DNA from: Bacillota bacterium
Lineage (GTDB): Bacteria > Bacillota > Clostridia > Lachnospirales > Bianqueaceae
Reading direction: 5' to 3'
Length of the DNA: 50,189 bases
NCBI GenBank assembly: GCA_017634575.1
Contig: JAGBND010000039.1
Location: 1-50,189, forward strand
The translations under genes and the position numbers were made by a program. Within the stretch, counting starts at the first letter, position 1. The number at the start of each line of letters is the position of its first letter. The notes beneath the pieces were generated by a model that was given only the letters and a program-made list of their open reading frames with translations, did not search any database and was not told the origin of the DNA. Shown piece by piece: positions 18,383 to 26,805 of this stretch.

Positions 18383-19450
18383 ATGCGTTCCACGGTTGAA
18401 TTTGTCATCTATTTTTATCTCGCTGTATGCGCGCTTCTGCTGATTTTCAATATTCTTTATATCTTTCGTTCCAAGCTTCAGGCCAGCGCGCAGAAAAAAC
18501 GGATTGAAGTCTGGCGAAAGGCCATTCAACAGACGGGATCCTCCTATCTGATCAGTCAGACGGACCTGAAAACGCTAGAAAAACCGGAAGAGCTGACTGC
18601 CTTTTTCAATGCCCTTTCGGATACGGTGCTAAAAGAGAAGGACGCTTCCGTTTTCTTCATTTCCAATGCATCCCAGATTCAGCAGCTGGCTGTTCATTAT
18701 GGAAAGCTCTCCAGCATGGAACGGGCCTTCATGGCCTATGTCATTGCCTCTTTTCACGAGCCCGGAGCGCCGAACGCCAAGATGCTCAGCGAGATTATGC
18801 TGGGCTACCTGGAACAGTCCACGGTTTTCTGCCGTGAAAATGTCCTGCATGCCTTATATGCCCTTGGCAGTGAGCAGGCGGTGGAGCATGCCTTTGAGAT
18901 TCTGAATGAGAAGGGCTGGTATCACAACGCGAAGCTGATTTCGGACGGACTGGTTCTTTTCACCGGCGATAAAACATCCCTGGCAAAACGGCTCTTTAAA
19001 CACCGGATGGAATTTGAGGATTCTCTTATGGTAGGCACAGTCCAGTTTATGAGCTCCTTTGAATCTGGCGAAATCTCCGACCTGCTTCTTGAAGCGCTGG
19101 ACAAGGAGAGCGCGCTTTCTCTGGAAGTCCGTTTCGCCATTGTCCGCTATTTTCAGCGGCACGTGCGCGAAGAAGCCAAACCTGTTTTGCTGGAGCTTTT
19201 GGCGCATGACAGCAAGTCGGCAGGCTCCCTGTCGGTAGCCGCCGCCTCCGCGCTGGCCTTTTATGGCTGCGGCACGGTTAAAGAAGCCCTTCTGCAGGCG
19301 CTTCACAGCCCCAACTGGTATGTTAGGCGCAATGCGGCCATGTCCCTTCAGAAAATGGATCTAACCGATCAGGACGTCGAGATGATCCGGCAGAGCCATG
19401 ACCGTTATGCGCTGGAAATGCTGACCTATGCAAAGGAGGTGAGCGCATGA
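18383..19450 (+). CDS. membrane-anchored HEAT-repeat protein
   Basis: 355 residues, ribosome site AAAGGAGG. Residues about 5-27 form one transmembrane helix, and the rest is alpha-helical with repeated helix pairs from about residue 120. The last two are clear HEAT units (VAAASALAFYGCGTVKEALL and NWYVRRNAAMSLQKM). Family knowledge: HEAT solenoids act as protein-binding scaffolds. It overlaps the GT2 gene by four bases, and HEAT proteins are often paired with such synthases, so a role in assembling or regulating the synthase is plausible. Confidence 0.8.
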   Translation: MRSTVEFVIYFYLAVCALLLIFNILYIFRSKLQASAQKKRIEVWRKAIQQTGSSYLISQTDLKTLEKPEELTAFFNALSDTVLKEKDASVFFISNASQIQQLAVHYGKLSSMERAFMAYVIASFHEPGAPNAKMLSEIMLGYLEQSTVFCRENVLHALYALGSEQAVEHAFEILNEKGWYHNAKLISDGLVLFTGDKTSLAKRLFKHRMEFEDSLMVGTVQFMSSFESGEISDLLLEALDKESALSLEVRFAIVRYFQRHVREEAKPVLLELLAHDSKSAGSLSVAAASALAFYGCGTVKEALLQALHSPNWYVRRNAAMSLQKMDLTDQDVEMIRQSHDRYALEMLTYAKEVSA

Positions 19451-20853
19451 ACCCGGTGGTAATGCAGATCCTGCATATCGCGCAGATATTCTTTCTGATT
19501 TACCTGCTTTGCTATGCAACCTATCTTTTCCTCTCGGTGGCCGTGGGCGCGTGGAAGCTGTACTACGCGGATAAAATGCGGACCATTCACAACGAACTGA
19601 AACATGATTACTATTTTCCGGTTTCGATTCTGGTTCCTGCCTACAATGAAGAAGTAACCATCCTGGACAGCGTCGAATCCCTTTTGAATCTGGATTACAG
19701 ACTCTACGAGGTGGTGGTCATCGATGACGGCTCCAAGGACGATACCTCCAAGGTGCTGATCGAACACTTTCATATGCAGAAGGTCAGCCGGCCGATCCGT
19801 CTTGCGGTTCCCTGCAAGCCGATTCAGGAAATCTATGAATGCCCCGACAGCCGGGTTAAGCTGACGCTGGTGAAGAAAATCAACGGCGGAAAAGGAGATG
19901 CCCTGAATGTAGGCATCAATGTATCCCAGTTCCCTTATTTTATCTGCATTGACGCAGACTCCATGCTTCAGACGGACTCCCTGGAGAGAATTGTCCAAAG
20001 CGCCATGGAGGATGACGATATTGTGGCTGTGGGCGGCCTGATCCGCGTCGCGCAGTGCATCCGCGTCGATGACGACGGCAAGCTGACCTATCATCTTCCC
20101 TGGAATTTTCTGGCGTCCCTGCAGGTTATGGAGTATGACCGGTCGTTCCTGGCATCCCGTATTCTGCTGGATGGCTTTAACGGAAACCTGATTATATCCG
20201 GCGCCTTCGGACTGTTTAAGAAGGATGTGGTCATTGCGGCCGGCGGCTACGCCACCAATACCCTGGGTGAGGATATGGAACTTGTGGCCAAGCTCCATGT
20301 CTATTGCCGCAACAATATGAAACGCTATTCCATCCGTTACGAACCCAATGCGGTGTGCTGGTCACAGGCTCCCTCTTCTCTGACGGACCTGATGAAGCAG
20401 CGGCGCCGCTGGCATCTGGGCCTGTTCCAGTGCATGACCCGTTACCGGTTTATGTGCTGCCGCCCCAGATACGGCTTCGTTGGTTCTCTTTCCTATCTGT
20501 ATTATTTGCTGTATGAGCTGCTCTCGCCGTTTATCGAGGTGGTCGGACTTGGCGTGACCATCCTGGCCGGTGTGCTGGGACAGCTGAACTGGGCCTTCAT
20601 GATCCGGTTCTATCTGTTGTTTGCCCTCTACGGCTCGATCTTGAGCATCACCGCTTTTTTCCAGCGAATCTATACCCAGAAGCTGCGCATCAGCCGGTCG
20701 GATATTTTCCGGGCCTGTCTGATGTGTCTCATCGAAAATGTGTTTTTCCGTTTTATTCTGGACTATGTCCGCTTCACAGCCCTGATCGGCTATGGGAAGA
20801 AGAAAAATACATGGGGACAGATCAAACGGATCAAGCATAGCGAGACCCGATAG
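19447..20853 (+). CDS. processive family 2 glycosyltransferase (membrane polysaccharide synthase)
   Basis: 468 residues. There are one or two N-terminal membrane helices, then a GT-A domain with all processive-synthase motifs: VPAYNEE, VVIDDGSKDD, ICIDADS (DxD), LGEDMEL (the GED base) and QRRRWHLG (the QxxRW acceptor motif). Three or four C-terminal helices follow at about 345-445. Family knowledge: such enzymes (HasA, PgaC and BcsA relatives) polymerise a UDP-sugar and thread the chain across the membrane. No PilZ domain is present. Last gene of the run, followed by a terminator. The sugar cannot be deduced. Confidence 0.9.
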   Translation: MNPVVMQILHIAQIFFLIYLLCYATYLFLSVAVGAWKLYYADKMRTIHNELKHDYYFPVSILVPAYNEEVTILDSVESLLNLDYRLYEVVVIDDGSKDDTSKVLIEHFHMQKVSRPIRLAVPCKPIQEIYECPDSRVKLTLVKKINGGKGDALNVGINVSQFPYFICIDADSMLQTDSLERIVQSAMEDDDIVAVGGLIRVAQCIRVDDDGKLTYHLPWNFLASLQVMEYDRSFLASRILLDGFNGNLIISGAFGLFKKDVVIAAGGYATNTLGEDMELVAKLHVYCRNNMKRYSIRYEPNAVCWSQAPSSLTDLMKQRRRWHLGLFQCMTRYRFMCCRPRYGFVGSLSYLYYLLYELLSPFIEVVGLGVTILAGVLGQLNWAFMIRFYLLFALYGSILSITAFFQRIYTQKLRISRSDIFRACLMCLIENVFFRFILDYVRFTALIGYGKKKNTWGQIKRIKHSETR

Positions 20854-20871
20854 TCACGCAATTTGTTCGAA

Positions 20872-20900
20872 GCAGGTCCCGAAGACTTTTCGGACCTGTT
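20872..20900 (+). other. hairpin after GT2
   Basis: CAGGTCC and GGACCTG form a stem, extended by GAA/TTC inside the loop, about 20 bp past the GT2 stop codon and ahead of the main terminator. It has no T-run of its own and may protect the 3' end or cause pausing. Confidence 0.5.
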
Positions 20901-20925
20901 CGGCGCGAAGCATCTGTCATTTCCC

Positions 20926-20975
20926 AAAAAAGCACCCATGCCTGCCTGATTTAAGCAGGTTATGGGTGCTTTTTC
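20926..20975. terminator. terminator ending the polysaccharide run
   Basis: AGCACCCAT (20931-20939) pairs with ATGGGTGCT (20962-20970), with an inner CCTGC/GCAGG stem. It is flanked by an A-run on the left and TTTTT on the right. It could also stop leftward read-through from the glycosidase gene, whose stop codon is about 100 bp away. Confidence 0.9.
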
Positions 20976-21074
20976 ATATGGATCTTTATTTAGCGATTCT
21001 TGATTAAGTGGTTCTTAATTAGGTGGTTTTTTATAAAGGCACGGGTCCTGCTTTTGATGGATGCAGGCTTACCT

Positions 21075-23867
21075 TCATGAATGATAAACCAGTACCCTGC
21101 CGGTAATACCGGTGGGGGCTTTTTCTTTGCGCTCGAAGAGACGTTCATTCATTCCCTTGTTTTTGGCTGCGGAACGCTCCCTCTCAAGGGTCGTGGAAAC
21201 ATCGATACGGATCCGGTTTTCACCAGCCTTGACCAGAGAAGAGATATCATAGCGATAGGGCGGCACCACCTGAATGCCGGCGCTTTGTCCGTTAACGAAA
21301 AGCTCCAGTCCTTCATAGGCGTCGGTCACGACCAGATAGGTTTCGCCCTTGGCTTCACCCTCCGGAAGACGGAAGGTATTCTCGTAGCGGACCCATCCGG
21401 AAAAGCCCGGCTTTTCGCCGGCCAGATCGTCCGGAAGGAAAAGCTTTTTCTCTTCTGTGAAAGCAGGGTAATCCAGCGCGCTGGCTGTGCTTCTTGTCCA
21501 GGAGCTGTCCATCAGCAAGGAGCCATCCGCAGCGGAGGCTTCGATTCTGTCTGAAAGCGGCTGCTCCAAGGCGGCAGGGGCCTGGCCAAAGATCAGCAGA
21601 TAGCTGTCTAAGGGATTCAGCGTCAGGCTGAGAAGGGTGCCCGCTTCAGCGCCCTGCGCATGCGCTTTCTCCAAACGGTTCTGCCAGGCGTCATAGCGAT
21701 AACAGGAGCCTTTGGATGGCAGAAGAACTTCGCCGGTATAGACGGCATCGGATTCATTGACAAAGTAATACAGATCCTCGTTGTCCTTCTGATAGTGCAG
21801 GACCCGCAGACGGTTTGATTCGGGAGACGGCAGAATGTCTGCGATCTTTTCTTCCCGAAGGGTTTTCACCAGCTGATCCAGCGGAATAACCCTGCACCGG
21901 CTGAGCCTTTCTTCCCAGGATTCAGCGGGCGCATCCGTCTGGGAGCTGTCTTTTTCAGCGGGTGAGGAAGCTTTGACATCCGAGGTTGGAATGACAGCCT
22001 TTGGCAAAGCGTCAATAAAATAGACGGGAATATGATGATCCAGCAAGGCTTCGAGAGAAGCGGCCAGTTCATCGGTAATATAGGTGGAATGAGGAATGAT
22101 CAGCGCCTGATAGGTCTGGGTGTTGATGGTGAAGGAACCGGACTGAAGCGAACAGGCAAAAGCATCGGGCGTAAGCAGCGCATCCGCCGGAACGATGTCG
22201 GCCCCAATCTGATGATCGGCCAGCTGACGAAGCACTTTCTGGTCGTTCATGCAGCGCCCCATCCATTCAGCTTCCGCATGATACAATACGGCAGCCCTGG
22301 TGATCCGGACACCGTCCGAAATCAGCCCGCAGACCCGGTTCATGTAGCGCATAAGCGATCCGAAATGCCTGAACTGCGGATTGTGGCCGTGGGCATAGAA
22401 GTGGGGCGGGCAGTCGGGATCGGGGAAAGCCTTGGCGGAGAAGGCATGGGGCACAAAATGGTTGATGCCGTAAACCATAAAATGGTCTGCCAGATATTTT
22501 TCCAGACGAAAACCTTCCAGCCAGCCGTAATTGCCAAAGATTTCGCACATGGCGCGCCCTTGCTTCTTGGGATCCAGGCTGGCCAGGGATGCGCCCAGCT
22601 GAGGCAGCTCGTAGTGGAAGAATTCGCCGTCTCGGGGACGCATCTTATCAAAGACTGTGGGATAGGGAATTGTATCCTCGCCCTGAGGAAGCACCTGCCC
22701 GCCGATATCGTCGATGCCGGCCATATCCTGGCCCCAGAGGCCTCTGAAATAATGGCCAAGGGCGCCGCCGGTGCGGGCATGTCCGCTAAGGTCCTCTACC
22801 ACATGGCCGATATACATAACGCCATGCGCGCGGCACCAGTTTCCTACCTGTTCAGAAAAGGCCTTCTGAACCAGCCGGGTAAGCTCGTCCATATATTCGA
22901 AGCGAATCCTGGCAGCGCGTTTTTCGTTAGGCGCATCTTTGTTGGAAACGGGAATGGAAGCGGGCACGCTCGCCGGATAATCATCCCACAGGAACAGCAG
23001 CTTAGCCCGCCAGGCATCGCCCCAGCGCGCCTTCAGGGCTTCCTTCAGCTCATCCGACCAGGGAAGATCCTGGTCGAAGCCCATTTTTTCGTGAGAATAA
23101 GGAGCGCCATTGCCAAGCTCCGGTTCGTCGGAGAAAAAGCCGGCGATGGTCTTTCCGAATTCGTCTTTGTAGTGCTCCCAATGGGGTTCATAGACCGTAT
23201 CGATCAGAATCCGGCAGGAATCTTCGCTGGACATATTAATATAGCTGGGATGGGCGCCCATGCGCCAGGAAGCTTTGGTCAGTGTGAGCTTCCATTCGCC
23301 CTCCGGGCAGAGCCATTTCAGCTTTCCGCCGGCTACCTTTCCGGTCAGGTCGATGAGTTTTCCATCGGGACCTGCAGCGCACAGGCCAATCAGTTCATCC
23401 TTGGGGGTGACGGGGTCTTTTTTCACGCCCTGGGATGTGAACATGCCTATCAGACTCGGCTTCTGGGGATTCTTTTTCAGCAGGTCCTGGATGGATATTT
23501 CCTGCTCTTTTCCATTGCCCTTGACGGTTTTGGATACTCTGGCCAGACTTTGCCGGCGCAGATGCTTTTCCTTGCCGATCACAGCCCCGTTGGCATATCC
23601 GGTAGGGAAGTGGGAATCATCCAGAATCCAGACCTTCATGCCCAGCTTTTTGGCTTCATCCAGAATAATGTCCATATCCCGCCACCATCTGGGACCGCAA
23701 AAATCCGGATGCGGACGGCTCTCCACACAAACGGCGCCAATCGAGGCGCTGTGGATGATATTCATATAGCCCCGAAGGGTGGATTCTTCTTCTCCATGCT
23801 GCCAGAAAAAAGGCAGAATATAGTTTTCGTTCGTGCCGTTTAAATTGGCAAGTACTGTTCTTTTCAA
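21075..23867 (-). CDS. GH106-like glycoside hydrolase (alpha-L-rhamnosidase-like) with C-terminal jelly-roll domain
   Basis: The start codon is TTG with AAGGAGG seven bases upstream. The protein has 930 residues and no signal peptide. The opening (IHSASIGAVCVESRPHPDFCGPRWW, then DIILDEAKKLGMKVWILDD) and the barrel with GFFSDEPELG (about residue 243) are typical of large GH106-type or related glycosidases. The last 180 residues include SGWVRYENTFRLPEGEA and LELFVNGQSAGIQ, which mark a galactose-binding-like beta-sandwich. Family knowledge: removal of alpha-linked rhamnose from plant or bacterial glycans, though substrate assignment is uncertain. A Ser/Ala/Glu/Asp/Lys-rich insert lies near residue 640. 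It has its own promoter. Confidence 0.72.
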   Translation of the reverse strand: MKRTVLANLNGTNENYILPFFWQHGEEESTLRGYMNIIHSASIGAVCVESRPHPDFCGPRWWRDMDIILDEAKKLGMKVWILDDSHFPTGYANGAVIGKEKHLRRQSLARVSKTVKGNGKEQEISIQDLLKKNPQKPSLIGMFTSQGVKKDPVTPKDELIGLCAAGPDGKLIDLTGKVAGGKLKWLCPEGEWKLTLTKASWRMGAHPSYINMSSEDSCRILIDTVYEPHWEHYKDEFGKTIAGFFSDEPELGNGAPYSHEKMGFDQDLPWSDELKEALKARWGDAWRAKLLFLWDDYPASVPASIPVSNKDAPNEKRAARIRFEYMDELTRLVQKAFSEQVGNWCRAHGVMYIGHVVEDLSGHARTGGALGHYFRGLWGQDMAGIDDIGGQVLPQGEDTIPYPTVFDKMRPRDGEFFHYELPQLGASLASLDPKKQGRAMCEIFGNYGWLEGFRLEKYLADHFMVYGINHFVPHAFSAKAFPDPDCPPHFYAHGHNPQFRHFGSLMRYMNRVCGLISDGVRITRAAVLYHAEAEWMGRCMNDQKVLRQLADHQIGADIVPADALLTPDAFACSLQSGSFTINTQTYQALIIPHSTYITDELAASLEALLDHHIPVYFIDALPKAVIPTSDVKASSPAEKDSSQTDAPAESWEERLSRCRVIPLDQLVKTLREEKIADILPSPESNRLRVLHYQKDNEDLYYFVNESDAVYTGEVLLPSKGSCYRYDAWQNRLEKAHAQGAEAGTLLSLTLNPLDSYLLIFGQAPAALEQPLSDRIEASAADGSLLMDSSWTRSTASALDYPAFTEEKKLFLPDDLAGEKPGFSGWVRYENTFRLPEGEAKGETYLVVTDAYEGLELFVNGQSAGIQVVPPYRYDISSLVKAGENRIRIDVSTTLERERSAAKNKGMNERLFERKEKAPTGITGRVLVYHS

Positions 23868-23916
23868 TGTGATACCTCCTTAACTGTAAGGCGTTCCAAC
23901 TATTTCATTGTATCAC

Positions 23917-23945
23917 ATGATGCAAAAAGTGCCAAGTATTAGACG
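23917..23945 (-). promoter_or_regulatory. promoter of the GH106-like gene
   Basis: Read on minus: TTGGCA (23940-23945), 17-bp spacer, TACAAT (23917-23922), about 50 bp before the TTG start. Confidence 0.75.
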
Positions 23946-23952
23946 AAAATAT

Positions 23953-24064
23953 GTCGTCGCCTCAATAAGGTCTCTCTGCATACTCTGCCGCAATCCTGTC
24001 CAGGAATAGAATCCTTGGGATGCTGCGGAAGCCGTCTGCAGAGAGACCTTATTGAGGCTCTGAT
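23953..24064 (-). repeat. structured interspersed repeat, copy 2 (inverted)
   Basis: The same element as at 1547, in the opposite orientation. The outer stem is 22 bp and perfect (23959-23980 with 24037-24058), beginning GCCTCAATAAGG, a sequence unlike the stems of copies 1 and 3. The core CTCTGCCGCAATCCTGTCC with AATCCTTGGGATG and TGCGGAAGCCGTCTGCA is nearly identical to the other copies when read in the same sense. It lies head-to-head with copy 3, 68 bp away. Confidence 0.88.
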
Positions 24065-24131
24065 TCATATTTCGACAGTAACAAACGAATATGGGATCAT
24101 AGTTTGTATAACTCTTTCGTAGTCAATTAAA

Positions 24132-24242
24132 AGCAGAGCCACCATAGAGTCTCCCTGCAGACGGCTTCCGCAACGTCTTAAGGATTTTAACCTGGACAGG
24201 ATTGCGGCAGAGTCTGCAGGGAGACTCTATGGTGGCGACAAC
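24132..24242 (+). repeat. structured interspersed repeat, copy 3
   Basis: A perfect 25-bp outer stem (24138-24162 with 24212-24236), beginning GCCACCATAGAGTCTCC. The core is GCAGACGGCTTCCGCA, AAGGATT, CCTGGACAGGATTGCGGC. A-rich sequence (AATTAAAAGC) stands before it and CTTTATAATT after it, so the stem continues as A-T pairs after a small internal loop. It ends about 10 bp from the cysK stop codon. Confidence 0.88.
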
Positions 24243-24252
24243 ACTTTATAAT

Positions 24253-25182
24253 TTACTGGAATAATGGCGTCGAATAATATCTGTCTCCACTATCCGGCAG
24301 CAGGGCAACGATGGTTTTGCCCTTGTTTTCCGGCTTTTTCGCATAGGCGATGGCGGCGGAGAGGCTGGCTCCGGAGGAGATGCCTACGGAGATGCCTTCT
24401 TTTCTGGCCAGAAGGCGGGCGGTTTTGAAGGCTTCGTCGGCGGAGGCCTTGTAGACTTCATCGTAGATGCCGGTATTTAATACTTCCGGAACAAATCCGG
24501 CGCCGATGCCCTGAATTTTGTGAGGGCCGCCATGGCCTTCGGAAAGTACGGGGGAATCCGCAGGCTCCAATGCGACAATCTTCACGGCGGGGTTTTGCGA
24601 TTTCAGGTATTCACCTACACCGGTCAGGGTGCCGCCGGTTCCGACGCCGGCGATGAAGATATCCACCTGTCCATCGGTGTCCTTCCAGATTTCGGGTCCG
24701 GTGGTCTTTCTGTGAATTTCAGGATTCGCAGGATTCACAAACTGTCCGGGGATGAAGCTGTCCGGAATTTCCTTAGCCAGTTCGTTGGCCTTTGCAATCG
24801 CGCCGCTCATTCCCTTGGAGCCTTCCGTCAGGACAATCTCGGCTCCGTAGGATTTCAGAATATTCCGGCGTTCTACGCTCATGGTTTCAGGCATCGTCAG
24901 GATAATGCGGTAGCCCTTGGCGGCGGAGATGGCCGCCAGGCCGATGCCGGTGTTGCCCGAGGTGGGCTCTATAATGACGGATCCTTCCTTTAAAAGGCCT
25001 TTCTCTTCCGCATCCTCGATCATGGCCTTGGCAATGCGGTCCTTAACGGAGCCGGCTGGATTGAAATATTCCAGCTTCACCAGAATACGGGCTTCCAGCG
25101 CCAGTTCTTTTTCCAGATTGACGGGCTCGACCAGAGGAGTGTTTCCGATTAAGCCTAAGGTTCCCTGATAAATGTTGGACAT
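24253..25182 (-). CDS. cysK: cysteine synthase A (O-acetylserine sulfhydrylase)
   Basis: 309 residues, ATG preceded by AGAAGG. The PLP lysine is about residue 47 in PAGSVKDR, the substrate loop is [12 protein letters not shown] and the PLP-phosphate loop is [10 protein letters not shown]. Length and order are those of CysK: O-acetylserine plus sulfide gives cysteine, in the cytosol. It lies 154 bp downstream of metY on the same strand with no strong terminator between, so both are probably read from the attenuated promoter at 27.0 kb. Structured repeat copy 3 follows its stop codon. Confidence 0.96.
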   Translation of the reverse strand: MSNIYQGTLGLIGNTPLVEPVNLEKELALEARILVKLEYFNPAGSVKDRIAKAMIEDAEEKGLLKEGSVIIEPTSGNTGIGLAAISAAKGYRIILTMPETMSVERRNILKSYGAEIVLTEGSKGMSGAIAKANELAKEIPDSFIPGQFVNPANPEIHRKTTGPEIWKDTDGQVDIFIAGVGTGGTLTGVGEYLKSQNPAVKIVALEPADSPVLSEGHGGPHKIQGIGAGFVPEVLNTGIYDEVYKASADEAFKTARLLARKEGISVGISSGASLSAAIAYAKKPENKGKTIVALLPDSGDRYYSTPLFQ

Positions 25183-25262
25183 ATGTGATACCTTCTTTCT
25201 ATTGGTGTTTTTGGTGTTTATGTGGACGAAAAGGCGGTTTTACGGGCTTGAAAGCGTGAAGT

Positions 25263-25295
25263 CATCTGCATGATGGAAACCCATCTGCATGATGG
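25263..25295. repeat. tandem CATCTGCATGATGG repeat between metY and cysK
   Basis: The 14-mer CATCTGCATGATGG occurs twice (25263-25276 and 25282-25295), and CCCATC...GATGGG can form a small hairpin. It sits in the 154-bp gap between the two sulfur genes. Possible processing or regulatory site; function unknown. Confidence 0.5.
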
Positions 25296-25336
25296 GTGGA
25301 AGCGATCCTGAGGACCGTGGTAAAACTTTGCGGTCT

Positions 25337-26623
25337 TCAGGCCAGTGCCGCAAAGCCTTTCTCCAGATCAGCGATAATATCGTCGATATGCTCCGTGCCG
25401 ATGGAGAGACGGATCGTGCTCTGATGGATTCCCTGATCTTCCAGTTCTTCGGCGGAAAGCTGGGAGTGCGTCGTGGTGGCTGGATGGATCACCAGACTTT
25501 TTACATCGGCTACGTTAGCCAGCAGGGAGAAGATTTCCAGGGCATCGATGAATTTCCAGGCTTCTTCCTTGCCGCCTTTAATATCGAAGGTAAAAATGGA
25601 GGCGCCTCCGTTGGGAAAATATTCCTGATAAAGATCATGCTGCGGATGATCCGGCAAAGAGGGGTGATTCACCTTTTCCACCAGCGGATGATTCGCCAGA
25701 TATTCCACCACCTTTTTGGTGTTTTCGGCATGCCGTTCCAGTCGGAGGGACAGGGTTTCCACGCCCTGCAGCAGCAGGAAGGCATTAAATGGTGAAATGG
25801 CAGCGCCTGTGTCGCGCAGCAGAATGGCCCGGATGTAGGTGGCAAAGGCTGCCGGTCCTACGGCATCTGCAAAGGAAATGCCATGATAGCTGGGGTTCGC
25901 TTCTGCGATCGGCGCGTATTTACCGGCCGCCTTCCAGTCAAACTTGCCGGAATCGACAATGATGCCGCCTAAGGTGGTGCCGTGTCCGCCGATGAACTTG
26001 GTAGCGGAATGAACGACAATGTCTGCGCCGTATTCGATGGGGCGGATCAGGTAAGGAGTGCCAAAGGTGTTGTCAATGACCAGCGGAATCTGATGGGCAT
26101 GCGCAATGTCCGCCAGGGCCCTGATGTTGGGAATGTCACTGTTGGGATTCCCCAGCGTTTCAATATAGATCGCCTTGGTTTCAGGACGGATGGCGGCCTC
26201 TACTTCTTTCAGATTGTGGATATCCACAAAGGTGGTGGAAACGCCGTATCCGGGAAGGGTGTGGGCGAGCAGGTTGTAGCTGCCGCCGTAGATGGTTTTC
26301 TGCGCCACGATATGCTCACCCTGCTGTGCGAGGGCTTCAATGGTATAGGTGACGGCGGCGGCACCGGACGCAACGGCCAAGGCAGCTACGCCGCCTTCCA
26401 GCGCGGCCAGACGTTTTTCCAGCACATCCTGGGTGGAGTTTGTCAGCCTGCCGTAAATGTTGCCGGGATCGGCGAGACCAAAGCGGGCTGCGGCATGGGC
26501 AGAGTTGTGGAATACATAGGAAGTGGTCTGGTAAATGGGAACGGCTCTGGAATCGGTAGCCGGATCAGCCTGTTCCTGTCCTACGTGAAGCTGCAGGGTT
26601 TCGAATTTATATTGGTTACTCAT
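25337..26623 (-). CDS. metY: O-acetylhomoserine aminocarboxypropyltransferase / sulfhydrylase
   Basis: 428 residues, the usual length of MetY and longer than MetB/MetC (about 380-400). The ribosome site GAGGAGG precedes ATG by eight bases. The PLP lysine is about residue 209 in VVHSATKFIGGHG. ETLGNP and the opening TLQLHVGQEQADPATDSRAVPIYQ (residues 9-32) are also MetY-like. It makes homocysteine (and possibly cysteine) from O-acetylhomoserine and sulfide in the cytosol. It is the first full gene after the Cys/Met leader and attenuator, and cysK follows. Confidence 0.95.
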   Translation of the reverse strand: MSNQYKFETLQLHVGQEQADPATDSRAVPIYQTTSYVFHNSAHAAARFGLADPGNIYGRLTNSTQDVLEKRLAALEGGVAALAVASGAAAVTYTIEALAQQGEHIVAQKTIYGGSYNLLAHTLPGYGVSTTFVDIHNLKEVEAAIRPETKAIYIETLGNPNSDIPNIRALADIAHAHQIPLVIDNTFGTPYLIRPIEYGADIVVHSATKFIGGHGTTLGGIIVDSGKFDWKAAGKYAPIAEANPSYHGISFADAVGPAAFATYIRAILLRDTGAAISPFNAFLLLQGVETLSLRLERHAENTKKVVEYLANHPLVEKVNHPSLPDHPQHDLYQEYFPNGGASIFTFDIKGGKEEAWKFIDALEIFSLLANVADVKSLVIHPATTTHSQLSAEELEDQGIHQSTIRLSIGTEHIDDIIADLEKGFAALA

Positions 26624-26639
26624 GTTGGGATCCTCCTCA

Positions 26640-26655
26640 TTATATCACATATGTG
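26640..26655 (-). promoter_or_regulatory. palindrome ATCACATATGTGAT before metY
   Basis: A perfect 14-bp palindrome lies directly before TATAATGAGGAGG. The TATAAT resembles a -10 box, but transcription from it would start inside the ribosome site, so a real promoter here is doubtful. ATCACATATG also precedes cysK (about 25180-25189), which hints at a shared protein-binding site for the two sulfur genes. Confidence 0.4.
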
Positions 26656-26715
26656 ATCTGATCGCGAAAGTATTTCTTTCATATGAATAAGATTGGTGAA
26701 TGAATGCCGGTTCCA

Positions 26716-26750
26716 CAAAAAAACCGGGAGCGGTCAAAAGCTCCCGGGCA
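26716..26750 (-). terminator. attenuator-like terminator between leader peptide and metY
   Basis: Read on minus: CCGGGAGC (26747-26740), loop, GCTCCCGG (26731-26724), then a run of seven T. It stands 56 bases past the stop codon of the leader peptide and about 90 bases before metY. Its 5' arm (TGCCCGGGAG, 26741-26750) is perfectly complementary over 10 bases to leader codons 12-15 (26857-26866), the arrangement expected for a terminator/antiterminator switch. Confidence 0.85.
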
Positions 26751-26805
26751 ACATGGCATATGTAAACAGGTGGAGGAATGAAAGGCTTTTATTCTGGAAC
26801 CTGAT

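Noticed and set aside
17144-18529. A 461-codon minus-strand frame opposite the 728-residue gene
   Set aside because: Although the plus-strand protein is unassigned, it has the signal anchor, ribosome site and operon spacing; the antisense frame has none.
22032-23843. A 603-codon plus-strand frame opposite the GH106-like gene
   Set aside because: Antisense shadow; the minus-strand protein has clear glycosidase features and a ribosome site.
26624-26805. A possible SAM (S-box) riboswitch or T-box before metY
   Set aside because: No S-box core or T-box sequence is visible; the terminator is better explained by the leader peptide.
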